NCBI GenBank assembly: GCA_905221605.1
Contig: CAJNDS010000079.1
Span: 165,001-229,000, forward strand
Source of the DNA: Symbiodinium natans
Taxonomy: Eukaryota > Sar > Dinophyceae > Suessiales > Symbiodiniaceae
Direction of reading: 5' to 3'
Length of the DNA: 64,000 nt
Program-made: the position numbers and the translations under genes
Notes under the pieces: model-generated
The model's database searches: none
Told to the model about the DNA's origin: nothing
The model's input: only the letters and a program-made list of their open reading frames with translations
Part shown: positions 43,812 to 55,400 of the stretch, piece after piece
Layout: every line of letters begins with the position of its first letter
Position numbering within the stretch: the first letter of the stretch is position 1

Positions 43812-44945
43812 TCTAGACATCTCATTCGTGGTGAAGGAGAAGCGAGAGTGGCTCGAGCAGCCGGCAAGCTTCGGCAAAGGGAGGAAGAACATGTACGACA
43901 TCTGCCCAGAGGTGATCATCGCCTTGTCCTCGGCAAGGTTTTTCCATGTTTTTCCTCCAGTGCTGAGATGCCTCGCATCGCCGAGTTCTAAGGAGAGGAC
44001 GACATGCGGCTTGGCTCAAAGAACGCGTCAATTTAAGGCACTGTGTGCACCCATGCGCTGACGAGCTCCTTGCACTAGTGCAATGGGTCCTGCAGCCTGT
44101 GGCCCCCGTCTGACACGGTTGCCTTGGGCTTTTGCCTGGGCTTGTGGCTTCAGGTGACGAGCAGGTCCTCACTCTGTCGGAGGAAGATGCAGGCAGAATC
44201 GCAAGCTCCCTCGAAGAGCACTGCGACACCGAGCAGAGCATCTTCCTGCCGGGCTCCTTGCAGTGTCGCGCCGGCGTACATCTCGGCGGCATCAATGTGG
44301 AAGCTTGGGTGCACTCAGCTCCAGGCTGCGGCAGAAACGAGCCGAGCAAGAGGAATGCGACTCAGAAGTCTTGTGAGAACCATGTGCTTCTTACATATAA
44401 GGAAGGCCTGGCCATTGAGGGCATCTTGTGCTGGGTGCCTGGCTCTTGCCTGCAATGTGCGTGGTATGCTGCTGCTGTGGTGTTCTTTGCTGAGCTGAGC
44501 TTCTGAGGTGATGGCGGCGACCAGCGCAGGGAGTACTGGGCCGCAAGCGCCGTGCCTCGCCTGTCGCACCGCCAAGCGGCGCCACATCCGTGCCACGGAT
44601 GGTTGAACAGACAGCTTCGGAATGCGAGGATCGGCAGAAGTGTTGGAAGACGACTGCGAAACACGGCCGAGTTGCCAAGGCCTGGGATCGCGAGTCTTGT
44701 GTGATAGTCCATTGTTTTTTGTCCGCGGCATGTGGAGTCGCCTGGATCCGTGGCAGGGGCCTGCAGAGATCCCGGCCCACCTCCAAACCTGCGAGAAGCT
44801 CGGCGAGAAGTCCGCGCGGAGGCAAAAGAAACTGCTGAAAGAGCAGGGGACGGTCGTCGTCCTTCGCAAGGGAGTGCCTCGCACGGCAATGTGCTGCTTT
44901 CGGCCTTCCGGGAAAACAAATCTCCGCCGCTCTTTTTCCCAGTGC
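43812..44945 (+). CDS. Unknown multi-exon protein
   Basis: Exon pieces: 43815-43939 (DISFVVKEKREWLEQPASFG, NMYDICPEVIIALSSA), about 44155-44500 (DEQVLTLSEEDAGRIASSLE, FLPGSLQCRAGVHLGGINV) and about 44725-44925 (RGMWSRLDPWQGPAEIPAHL, then a K/R-rich helix and TVVVLRKGVPRTAMCCF). The order and spacing resemble one gene, but the joins are not proved and the family is unknown. The next recognised exon (44968) belongs to the TIR-like gene; whether these pieces form its N-terminus is open. Confidence 0.35.
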
Positions 44946-44967
44946 TCTCCCTAAACCCTAAACCCCA

Positions 44968-45948
44968 AAGGTGGCGTATGCTCATCTGGACGAGCCGGGG
45001 GAGTTCGGGCCCCTGAGCTGCTTCGCTTCTCATTTTTGGGGAGAGGACGCCGGGATCAAATTCGTGTGAGCGGGTTCTCCTTGGGCTTTTTGGGGTTTAG
45101 GGTTTAGTGTTGAGGATGTTCCTGCAGGGCGAACTGAAGTCATGCCATGTCATGTCTTGTGTCGTGTACATGGAAGGAGACGCTCGAGTTCGCCCGCACG
45201 CTGCACCTCCATGCCAAGACCGTGCACCCCTCGAACCCAGGCCTGTCGACTTTCGAAGCTCTGGTCTTTGATGCTTGGGGGTTTAGGGTTTAGGGTTCAG
45301 GGTTTAGGGTTGTTTAGGGTTTAGGGTATTTAGGGTTTTTAGGGTTTAGGCATGGTTTTCCTTGCACAATTTTCACCCTGGCCAGCGAGTTCGCTGTGCA
45401 GGCGCACTGGTGTACTACATCTGCACGTCGCCTGCCTTGAGTCGGTGGGGTAAGGCATGCACAGATGCCTCGGGGGGGATGCTTTCTTGAAGTTTCAAGG
45501 CCAAGTCTGTGCATGTCCCCCTGTCGATTACAAGGTTTTGCAACAGCCAGCACAGCGTGGCCTTCGCCTTAAACCTTGGCTGAGTCTCAGGCGTGGGATG
45601 CACGCGAGATTTTTTAAGCCCAGGACCTTGGAGACGACTGGCGCCAGTCGCCCTTCAACCGCGCGCTGGAGTACGTGGCGGCCCGTCCCTAGCCCAGGGT
45701 AAGTCCGGGTGGCAGACCATCCGAACCGTTCCCGGTCCGGGTTGCGTGATAGGAGCCTTCATGAGGCTATCACGCGAGGAGCGGGCCGATGTACAGAGCC
45801 GTCATGCTGTGCGAACCCCAGCTGTGCTTGTGCAACTGGTAGCAGCTCTTACATTGTGCTCATTGCCTGCGCTTGGCAGAGTAGGGAATGAGGGCATTAG
45901 GGCCCTTTATCTATATTATATCTATATCTATAATATCTATACACATAC

Positions 45949-45984
<36 letters not shown>

Positions 45985-46179
45985 GCCCTTTACGGGATTA
46001 TATAGGGTACCTCATTCCCTCAGTCCCTACTAGGAAACAGCCAGAATTTTCATCTCTGAGGTTCGACAAGTCTTGCACGACCTTGAAGCGGCTTGGCCTG
46101 CAGAGGGCTCCTCCAAGCTTCTGTGTCGGAGGGCCCCCTAAATCCCTAAACCCTATAAACCCTATGAACCCCAAACCTG

Positions 46180-46211
<32 letters not shown>

Positions 46212-47040
46212 CTAAACCCAATAACCCCCATAAACCCTACAAACCCCTAGACACCTTTAGACAGAGCTTTGAATCGATGTTTCACGGAGGCGCAAGTGGT
46301 GCATTTTCGAGACCTTCCGCTGCCAAGCCCTCGGCCTGGAGTTGGACTTGCCCCGCGGCATGCAAAAGGAAAGGGCAGAGGGAGGGTTTAGTTTTTGGGG
46401 CTTCGGCTTCAGGGCTTAAGGGTTAAGGGTTCAGGGCTCATTGGGATGCAGGTATTGCACCGATGGGGCGCTGACTCGGACGAGCGAGTCGGAGCACGCG
46501 AAGGAGATCCAGGAGCAGGTGATTAAGGGTTGCTAAATGAGGGACCCCCGTAACTGGTTGGCTCTTTGTAGGAGAATCCCTTAAAGGGTATATATAGGGC
46601 CTTAATTCCCTCATTATATAATCCCTTAAAGGGGGGCCAAATTCCCTGATTCCCTACTGAGGACCAGGGGGGTTATTAGGGGCTACTTAGGTACATAGGG
46701 ACTCTAGAAGGTGTAGGGGGTATATATGGGTTATAAAGGGGATAAGATTATTGGTCCCTACAGGCTGGTTCTTAGTCGGGAATGATGTTCCCTTCTGAGA
46801 ACCAGGGGGATAGGGACCTTAATAAAGAGTTATTTAAGTCAATTGAGGTACATAGGATGTCTCTAGAGAGTTTTTGTAGGGGTTTTTTCAACATGTTGTT
46901 TAGGGGAGTAAGACTAAGGGTCCCTTCTTGTACGCCTTCAGGTGATGAACGTCGACATGATGACGGCAGCTTGCAGCGAGAAGGAGGTGCCATGGCCCCC
47001 ACGAAAAACAGCTTTTGCCCGCAGCATATCGCAGGATCTG
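44968..47040 (+). CDS. TIR-like domain protein (third paralogue)
   Basis: Exons: about 44968-45058 (FASHFWGEDAGIKF), about 45170-45265 (LEFARTLHLHAKTVHP), 45403-45426 joined to 45535 onward (YYICT|FCNSQHSVAFALNLG; intron 45427-45534 is GT-AG and closes the frame), about 45627-45690 (DDWRQSPFNRALEYVAARP), about 46270-46380 (KWCIFETFRCQALGLELDL), about 46455-46518 (SESEHAKEIQEQV) and 46942 to about 47030 (MNVDMMTAACSEKEV). The last join, across a GT-AG intron of 423 nt, is exact. Motif order S-H-F-W-G-E, C-x-x-N-S-Q-H, K-W-C-x-x-E is that of the genes at 560 and 1961. The function is inferred only from the TIR-like look. No start or stop was identified; the frame may continue into later exons. 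Confidence 0.6.
45882..46050. mobile_element. Family E element with microsatellite core
   Basis: Left GAGTAGGGAATGAGGGC and right GGTACCTCATTCCCTCAGTCC are inverse. The core is a TATC/TACA/TA microsatellite (45910-45984). Confidence 0.6.
46176..46207. repeat. Poly(A) tract between CCCTAAA-like repeats
   Basis: About 27 A residues interrupt a series of CCCTATAAACC/CCTAAACCC units. It could be a trace of retroposition or simple slippage. Confidence 0.7.
46519..46941 (+). mobile_element. Composite family E insert, complete GT-AG intron
   Basis: Begins GTGATTAAGGG and ends CGCCTTCAG, with GTGAT repeated at 46942. Within it, blocks such as CTTAATTCCCTCATTATATAATCCC and CCAAATTCCCTGATTCCC recur, so it looks like two or more nested family E copies. 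Removal restores E-Q-V-M-N-V-D. Confidence 0.65.
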
Positions 47041-47109
47041 TTGGGCGTTTCCCAAGATAGGGGATTCTATTCTATTTTGGGGGTATAAAGGGTTCCCCTA
47101 TTTTGGCAT

Positions 47110-47949
47110 CACAGCCCGGAAGCACGGGTTCCATAAGGCAAGAAGCCCTGTGGCTCTGTTGCCCCTCCCCTGCCTCCCACCCTGGCTACCCTGCTCTCTA
47201 AACCCTAAACCCTAGCTCCCCCCTCCCTCAACGATAGTGCGCGCCACTGCGGCCTGCGGGAACATAAGCCAGCCCCCCTCCCCCCCCCCCTCCAATGGCC
47301 CCCCCCCCCCCTCTGTTCAAGGGGGGGGGGGCCCCCCCCCCCCCCTTGGTCAATAACAGTGTTCTTAATAGGGTTTCACTTGATTTTAATTAACGTTTTA
47401 ATAGGACTTCTTTTGATTCTAATCGGGTTTTTGTTACTTTTGAAAGATTTCTAATAATATGAATGAGATTTTTATCCCTTCTAATAAGATTTGTATTAGG
47501 TTTAACGGGATTCGTATTGAAATAATAGAAATCCTTGTCGAATTAAGTTCAACTCCTATTACAATTGATTGAACTGCTATTAAAATTAGTAGAAGTCCGA
47601 TTAGAAATGCTACGAAAAAAGAAGGCAAATAGAAATCTTGTTACATTAATAGAAATCCTCTTGAAATTAGAAGGATTCCGAATAAAAGCAATAGGAATCC
47701 TACCAAACATGGCAGAGGAAATGTGGAATTGAGCATGGGGGGGGGGGGGCCCCCCCCCCCCCTTTCTGTAGGGAGGGGGGGGGGGGGGGGGGGGGAGAGG
47801 GGGAGGGGGTTGGTTGGGTGAGGGGGGGGGGGGGGGGGGAAGGGGTGGGGGGGAGGGGGGGGGAGGGGGGGGGGGAGGGGGGGGGGTTACCTTGAATATC
47901 CGCAGGCCTCTTTTTTACGCACTCTCAGAGCTCAACCCTAAGCCCTAAC
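47110..47949. repeat. AT-rich island bracketed by G/C homopolymer palindromes
   Basis: 47272-47350 is a run of C and G ending in a GGGG...CCCC hairpin; 47351-47735 is strongly AT-rich and consists of variants of TTCTAATAGGATT (left half) and AGAAATCCTATTAGAA-like words (right half); 47738-47886 is again a GGGG...CCCC hairpin followed by about 120 bases of nearly pure G. No coding sense. Confidence 0.8.
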
Positions 47950-49044
47950 CGCGGTTTGTTGAGGATGAGCTCAAGATCGATGGGGCCATCTCAGAGCATC
48001 ATGCTGGCTGGACTGGTGTGGTGTCCAAGGTGAAGATGCAGGCCCCTTTTTGCAGAGCCATGCTAGCGGAGGCGGTTTAGGGTTTAGGGCTTAGGGCTCA
48101 GGGTCCAGGGTTTACAAGGCTTGTAAAGGCTCCCTTGAAAACGCTGTGTGAGGTGATGGACCACCTGTCCTTCGTGGCCCACCTTGCAGTGACTCGAGAT
48201 GCCTTCACAGGCCATGGGTTTAGGGTCGCCAGATTGGCTCCCCTCACCTCTAGATTTGCTGAGTTTTCCGTACTCCCAACGACAGGAGAGGTGCTTTTTC
48301 GGACCACTGATGTGAAACTCGGCGAAGTAAAATAGAAACAGTTGGGATGCTGCAAATCTTCGTTTCCCGGTCCCAGCGACACGCCTGTACAAGATCCATG
48401 GCTATGAGCCAAGCGAACGAAGTGCATTCCAGCAGGCCCCTGCATTGGCCCTGCATTCGATCGATGCCGGCACCAAGTCACCACCGACTTGCCCCACATG
48501 GAACCCAACCGGACCCAACCCGTCGATGTCGATCACCAGCCCGCATCAAGGCTCTCGGAACCCGACATTGCTGAAGATTGCACTGAAGCTGTCGTTCAGC
48601 ACGCGTCCCACGGACCACGGAAGCAGGCCAGCAGGTGGAGCCGGAGCAGGGCATCGAGCTGGAGGGCTCCGCGGGCAAGGCCCGGCACTGCCCACGCGCG
48701 CCGACGTCGGAAAGACCAGGTTCGGATGTGTCCCCCCTTATACTAACAGTCCTTAATAGAGGATTGTAGGTCCCCCATGATCATTCCTATGAAGGACTGC
48801 TAGCATGAGGGGGAGCATCCCAAGGTTTAGGGCTTACAGGGCTTCTGCTCTCCTACAGGTGAGCATGTCGGAGATCATCGACGGCTGCATGCAGGCGCAG
48901 CATGGTGCAGCTGTTGTTTTTCCAAGGGGTGCTAAGACCGCTCTCTCTTGCCTTGACCTGCGGAGAGGCGTGTCTCTCCGCATGTACGCAGCCCTGAGCT
49001 CGGAGATTCGGATCCTGGCTCGGAGAGTTCGGGCTGAGACTTGA
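47950..49044 (+). CDS. Unknown protein with exact join across a family D intron
   Basis: Exons: about 47955-48058 (RFVEDELKIDGAISEHHAGW, VVSKVKMQAPF), about 48120-48230 (VKAPLKTLCEVMDHLSFVA), a frame open from 48489 to 48719 ending RRRRKDQ, and 48859-49044 (VSMSEIIDGCMQ, then LRMYAALSSEIRILARRV, TGA). The intron 48720-48858 is GT-AG with GTT at the donor and the splice is in phase. The final exon forms a charged helix. I recognise no family. It lies between the third TIR-like gene and the NACHT gene on the same strand, and could be a linker region of one longer gene if the TGA at 49042 is spliced out. Confidence 0.4.
48720..48822 (+). mobile_element. Family D element inside a GT-AG intron
   Basis: Ends GTTCGGATGTGTCCCCCC and GGGGGAGCATCCCAAG, followed by a repeated GTT. 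Inner TATACTAACAGTCCTTAATAG and AAGGACTGCTAGCATG are inverse. The acceptor used is CTACAG at 48858, a little beyond the element. Confidence 0.7.
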
Positions 49045-49423
49045 GCAGCTTCTTCGCACCTCTCCACGGTCCGTGTCTTCTGTGAGCTCGCAGGATGCCT
49101 TGTAGGTTTTAGGGTTTGGCTAGGGTTTGTAGGGCGGGGGAGAGGGGGGGGGGGGGGGGGGGGGCACTTTTGAGGTCCTCCGCTTCTGTTGATCCGCGGG
49201 ATGCCGCTGACCAGGACGAAGCCAAGCGAGCGTGGGGTTTTTCCTGGTTCACCCACCCTAAGCAGTGCCGTCACTCTTGGAAACGCATATCGTTCCTTGT
49301 TTTGTTTTGGAAGTCACAGTATCTGCAGGCAGGGGCTAGGTCTTGTCAAGAAGGATCATCTCCTGCACGTACTATAGTGTCCTGGTGTCTGAACCTGGAC
49401 TATAGCGCTGCTAGGCCCGACAA

Positions 49424-52400
49424 GTGGACGTGAAGCCAAGCGACGAAGCTTTGGCAGGCTCAGATGAAGCGGGTGCTCATCACGGGCCGAGGAGGCCCGG
49501 TGATGGTGCCTTGAAGCCGGAGATAGCTTTGACCTTTGAGAGCAGGCACGGGAAAGACGGTGATCACCCGGGAGATCATTCGGGCAGCGGCACCTCGTCG
49601 GAATTCATGGAGATGAGTCAGAAATGGTGTCACTTCAACGAAGCAAGTCCCGGAGCGCATAGGTCAAGCTGGCGCGCTCGGCTCTTACATCTCCTTTATG
49701 CGTACCGCAACCGCTTGGGAGCACATCTTAAGAGTTTGGTGAGCCCACAACACATGGAGCTGAGGTGAGAAGGCTCTGAGGCTGACCCCGTTGCGAGTTC
49801 CCCTCGCCGAGCTCGCTCGGTATGCAAAGGCAGCATCAAGGGTTATATAAGGAGTATCGCTCAGACTGTGGGACACTCCACTCCACATGCATTTCCGATG
49901 ATAAGACGCAATGTCCGCTCACGTTTCGTCCGCCCGCGCCTTGCAGGGACAAGGCGACATGTCTCCTAGCTGCAGATACTTGATGTGAAGTTTGCGGGTT
50001 CCAGGGAGCATGAGGGAGTGGTCCAAGGGCTTCGACATCTTGAGTCGGACAGGTAAGTTTGTTCAGTGGCAGACAGCATCAGGGACGGAGCTCTTGCATC
50101 AGGTTGCAAGCTTGGGCCGGGCAGGCGTTCGGCAAGGACGGCCAAGAGCTTTTCCAAGGCGCAGCAGAGTTCTCGTTTTGCAGTTTCCTCCCCCTGCAAC
50201 ACTGCATATCACTGGTCAGACTCGGCGAGATCGTCGCAGCTGCTCCTGCTGCTGGACGGCCTTGACGAAGCTGGGACGGACCGGCGCCGCATCATCAGCT
50301 GGCTCGAGGGCTGGCTCCGGCTCCTCAACAGCACTCGGACCCTGACGGCCGTTTCTGCGTTGGCGGCCCAAGAATCTCCCAGGCAGAACAGCCATCGCTG
50401 CGCCTGCGTCATCGTGACCAGCAGGCCAGGCGGCACCGACCAGCTCGGCCCCCGGAGCCTGCAGTCGACGTGCAGCAGAGCGGTTTAAGGGGAAAGGGTT
50501 CAGGGTTCAGGGTCCTAAACCCTAAACCCAAAAGGGCATTTTCCCTTAAGCCCGTAGCTGCGGCTTCGGTGCTCCGAGGGTGGTCGACGAGGAGGGCAAG
50601 GAGAGGGAGCCCTCGAAGTCCTCCGTTTTGCACGCTTCCGAGAAGTACCTGATCACACAGGACTTTTAAGACGAGCTTGATGGCAGTTGTGCTTGCACAG
50701 AACTCTCAATCAGGTTTGAGCAGTGTCGCTCTGAAAGGCCCGCTATGGCCCGCTATAGGAGATAGCCCAGGGGGAATGGTATCGACATCGTCAGGAGCAG
50801 TCGAGGCGCTAGGCATGTGGCATCCTTCTGCAACACTCGGATATCGTCAGGACAGCTTCCCACAAGGGTCTCAAATCCTATTCGCCGACGAGCGTGACAT
50901 CGTGACCGGCACTAGCAAAGTGGCCGCCTGCGAGCAGGCGCATGACAGTGGCAAAATATCTAGATGCAGTACATGTGGAATTTAGCTAGTTGAATCAATC
51001 AGTCCATTCTTGGACACCCTTCTTCTCAAGCCCAAAGCCGTCCAGAGCCTTGTGAACATGTACATGCAACGCGTACATGCATGCGGATCATCTCCCTTTA
51101 CACACTCCCTCTTCGTCACGACGACTCTTGAGACCAAACCTCATCACATCGGGACGGGATCCTTCGCGATTCTCCGTGGTACTCTTAACATCTCTGAACC
51201 AGCTGGGAACTTGGCAAGATATTTTTACATACCAGGCCGACCCCTCTCCCTTTCAGCTCAGCCAATGCTCAGGGCTTCGTCTTCCCGGCCGACTGCGGCT
51301 TGCAGGCACCAGGATGTCGTGTACGGGTGACGCGCAAGGACTCACCGGGAAGTGCCCCCCATGCAGCCCCTTCCCCTTCTCCCCACTTCTTCGCCCCTTT
51401 TTGTATTTCTTGGCGGCTGTTTTCCAGGACCCTGACATGCTTTTCTCCCCTGCGATCACCCTGCACTACTCTGACAAGAACCGTGCCGAAATGCTGCTGG
51501 AGCGGGCTTGGCAGCATGCCTGCGGTGCCGGGGCCGACGGAGTGAGGGGCGAGAAGAGCGTTTTCGTTGCCCGGGCGGACGGCGAGCGCTGGCAGGACAG
51601 CGTGCATTCACATCTGCACCTTTCATTCATCCCCGTTTTTGCCTGAAGTCAGCTGTACACCTTAGACGTGCACGAGCTTGGCCGTCAGAACTCGATGCGC
51701 ATCAACTGGTACGAGCTCCTGGACTGGCCGGCGGCGGCCTTTCCCTGCCGTGCCTGCCTGGCGGTGAAGGCGGTGAAGAGCGAGGATGCGATGGTGGATG
51801 AGCGGTGGGCCCGGGGAGAGAACGGGCAGGACTCTTGCACTGCAAGTCTGCCCGCTCCGTGGAGACGTACTTCCTGAATGCAGTGAAGGCATGAACAACC
51901 CTCAACCCTAAACCCTGAACCCTAAACCCTAACTCTTTGAAAGAAACCGTCAGGATGCGAAGGAGGACTTGGAGCTGCACTGCCCTCAGCTCTCCCAAGG
52001 GGGTTGCTTTAGGAGCTCCTTTCTTCCCCGTCCGAGATGCGCTGGGTTTAGGGTTTGGGCTTAGCTCAGGGTTTAGGGTCTCTGAGGCCAGTGGAGGCTT
52101 GCGGCGACAGCGTCTTCGTTAGCGCAGCAGGTTTGGCGCCAGGCTCGCGGCTGAAAAGTGTTGCTGGCAAAAGCCTCGGTCAGTCGAGCGGCCTCGCGAA
52201 AGCAAAATGCAAGATAGCATAATCAACAAGTCTGCTTGTTGTGCTAGGGAGGCACAGTAGCTAGAGACTCATGTTCGCAGTGCAGCGCAGGCGACAAGCT
52301 CCTGCCGGAAGACACTTCTGCCGATGTGGATCCTGAACTACTCGCAATGCTCGGAGGCGTCCGAGAAGCCACTTCCGTCATCGAGCTCCTGCCCACGCAA

Positions 52401-55400
52401 GGCCTGCTAGCTGCTACATGACTGTATAGCTGCGCAGTCTCTCCACTGAGTACAATAGAGCAACACTTCGCACCGCTCAGAGTTTGAGTCCGAGAGGCGC
52501 TTTCAAGACCTTCCTGGAGGGCCCCGCCATCAGCGGCCCCGCTCCCGCCGCACCCGCTGCTCTGTCCGAGCTGACCCTGCGAGCCGAGCTCTCCGAGCAG
52601 CCCGGGGGCCCAAAAACTCACATACCCTGGACTACTACAATTCCTCTTGAGTTGTAATCTGAGACCCTGTTTGGGGCTCATTTCGTCCCCAAGGAGTCTC
52701 ACGACTTTTTCTGTGCGCTCTTTGCAAAGCCAGGCTGCACTTCCGGCCCCTGCAGCTGCTGCCGCTGAGCCCGCAGATCGCAGCCAGGCGCATTCGGATG
52801 CCAGTACCTTCAAAAGGAGATGAACATGGATAAACCCTGAAAAGGGTTTATGGTTCATACTACCTTGAAATAGGAATTGTACTAGAACATGGCATGTGAA
52901 CCCCAATTTTATGGTTCATGTGGTCCCCAAGGTAGTGAGTGGCAGAAGTTTGCGGAAGAAGAAGCTCCGTTCACAGGATTTCAAAGGTCCCCGAAGAGCT
53001 TCTGCAAACGCTGCCGGACGCGGCGCCTCGGCTGCGGTGAGCCCGTCGCTGTCTGCAAGATACAACAGCCTAAAGCCTCCAAAAAGATAATATTCCCCAG
53101 ATGACTCGTATAAGGAGGAATCTTTGTTATTTGTTGTTTGTTCTTCAGCAAATAGTAGCAGCTCATGTGTTTGATGGAATTGACTTCTGCGACTCTGAAC
53201 TGTTGAGACTTCTGCACGTTAGGGCAGGGATGGTGAGGGTCACACATGCAAGGGAGCTGCTTGTGCACCTGACCACCGATAGGGGGAAATTCTGGCTCGT
53301 TTCGCTGCTGCGGGCCTCGGGCCACCGAAAAAGAATCTTTCCTGTGACCCCAGCACTTTCTTGATATCAAACCCTTGAGATCACGCTCCCCTTCGACATT
53401 ACAGGCCCCCCCCCCCCCAAGGGCCCCCCCCCCCCCCTAGAAGAGAGGGATGCCTGCGAAGTCTTCTCCCAGGTTTGGGGCACGCCGTTGATGGCCAGCA
53501 TCCTCGGCCGCCTCCTCGAAGTGAGCAAGCGTCGCTTCTGATTGCAAATCCTTCGCCGCGCGGTCCGTGTGAAGCATCAGGAAGATACCGGCAGCAGCAG
53601 GACGAATTTACGGCGCAACACCCCGTGCACCTGCGATCATCCGATCTCCCGGCCCGAAAGGAAGACATGCACACAGTGGCTGCGGAGTTGGACCTGATGA
53701 AATATGCGGTTGAAGTGCTCATCACGCAGGCGCGCAAGAAGCTTGATGGCCTGATGATATAGTGTTCCATCCAGCCGCTGTCTGTGCGTTCGCAAGAAAC
53801 TCCTCCTTCGCTTGTCCACGAAAATGCTCAAGTGACTTGAAGAGCAGTTGCATTGAATGATGATCCCAGGATGGGCTATTATAGCCTACAACCCCCTTGA
53901 AAACGGCACCTTTCTAGGGCTGATCAACCCTAAAACCCTATAAACCCTATAAACCCTAAACCCTATAGACCCCTCAGCCATAAACCATCCTGGTCGTCTC
54001 AGAGTGCACGCGAAAGGCTGAGGAACGCACGGGCCGCCAGCTGAAGGCCTTGGGACCCCGGTGCCTGGAGAAGCTGCAGGCACCCACCTCGTCTGCACTT
54101 TAAGGTACGGGGGACCGTGGGAGGGTTTAGGGTTTGGGGTTTATGGAAATTGTATAGTTACAGAAATTGTATAAGGTTTGGGTCCCAAAAAATGTGACTG
54201 AAAGTTTTGACCGAAGTTTTAAGTTTTGAATGTACCCAAGAGCCACTTGAAGCACAACCGTCCCAGCAGATGGGGTCGTTTGTCGCGTGCAGAGCTTGAG
54301 CGGGCCTTCACGAGATCGCCCAGATCCTCCGTGAGGAGAGGAGCTTCCAATACATGCTGTACTCGCCGCTACTGTAACGAGGTCACGTTGTGGTCGTGCG
54401 GGGAGCAAAGTTGTCTCGAAACCTTGCGCATCGAGACCGTCGAGATCGAGCCGGAAGCAAATTTAAAGATACCACGAAGCTTCGTGTGTGCCAACGTAGA
54501 GGCAAACAAAATAGTCACGAAACCTCGCGCGTCGAGACCGTCGAAACATCGAGCCGCGCCCCAACAGAGTGTGGAACAAATTTGTCTCGCACCCTCGTCG
54601 AGACCGTCGAGACACCGAGCCGCGCCCAAACGTAGAGGGGAGCAAAATTGTCACGAACTCGGCTTGTCAGCTGTTGAGACAAATACCTTGGGAAGTTCGG
54701 AATGATGACATGAGTCTTTGTCACCCAGTTACTTATAAATTTTGTGTATTTTGTCTTGGGGTTAGGGTTTGGGGTATGGGGTTTAGGCTTAGGGTTTAGG
54801 GTTTCGGGAGGTCGCGGCTGTCAGGCCGGACACCGCCTACTCCTCAAGGCCGACTTCGAAGATCAGGCCATGGCTTGGGGGACCAAACCTTGGGGACGAA
54901 GTGAAGCCTAAAAGGGTTTACGGTAATATGCCTGAATAGGAACTAAAGTAGTCCAGGGTAGACGACCCCAATTTTAGGGTTCATTTGGTCCCCGGGGTAG
55001 GGGTACCGTATTGGGGTCCTGTTTATAAGGGGGTCCTACTATTTGGGGGTCCATGTTAGGGGTCCTTTGTTTTCGTAAATTCCCGAATGACGCCTAGCCC
55101 TAAACCCTAAACCCTAAAAAATGGGGTCATAATACCATGTCATTCTTATTAAGGTAAATGAACCATGAGCCCCTTTTTAGGGTTCACCTGGTCCCCAAGG
55201 AACGCGAAAGCCAGCACAAACTCTGCGTTTGCTGCTCCACTCTGAAAACCGTTTTCCGGTCTTTCCACTCTCCTACCACAAGCGACCCGCTTCATTGATG
55301 AACTGCACTGGCGTCACACGAGGCTCGCCTCTGAACCCTCAACCCTAAACCCTAAGCCTCTGAACCCGAAGCCCTAAATTCCAGGTTTGCTCCACCGTAG

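Noticed and set aside
49424..49768. A single 114-codon frame starting at GTG 49424
   Set aside because: It is not in the frame of the Walker A motif; the NTPase sense appears only after removal of 49492-49542.
52244..52906. Minus-strand frame of 220 codons
   Set aside because: It runs through two family A elements and opposes NACHT-gene exons on the plus strand; composition is that of a shadow frame.
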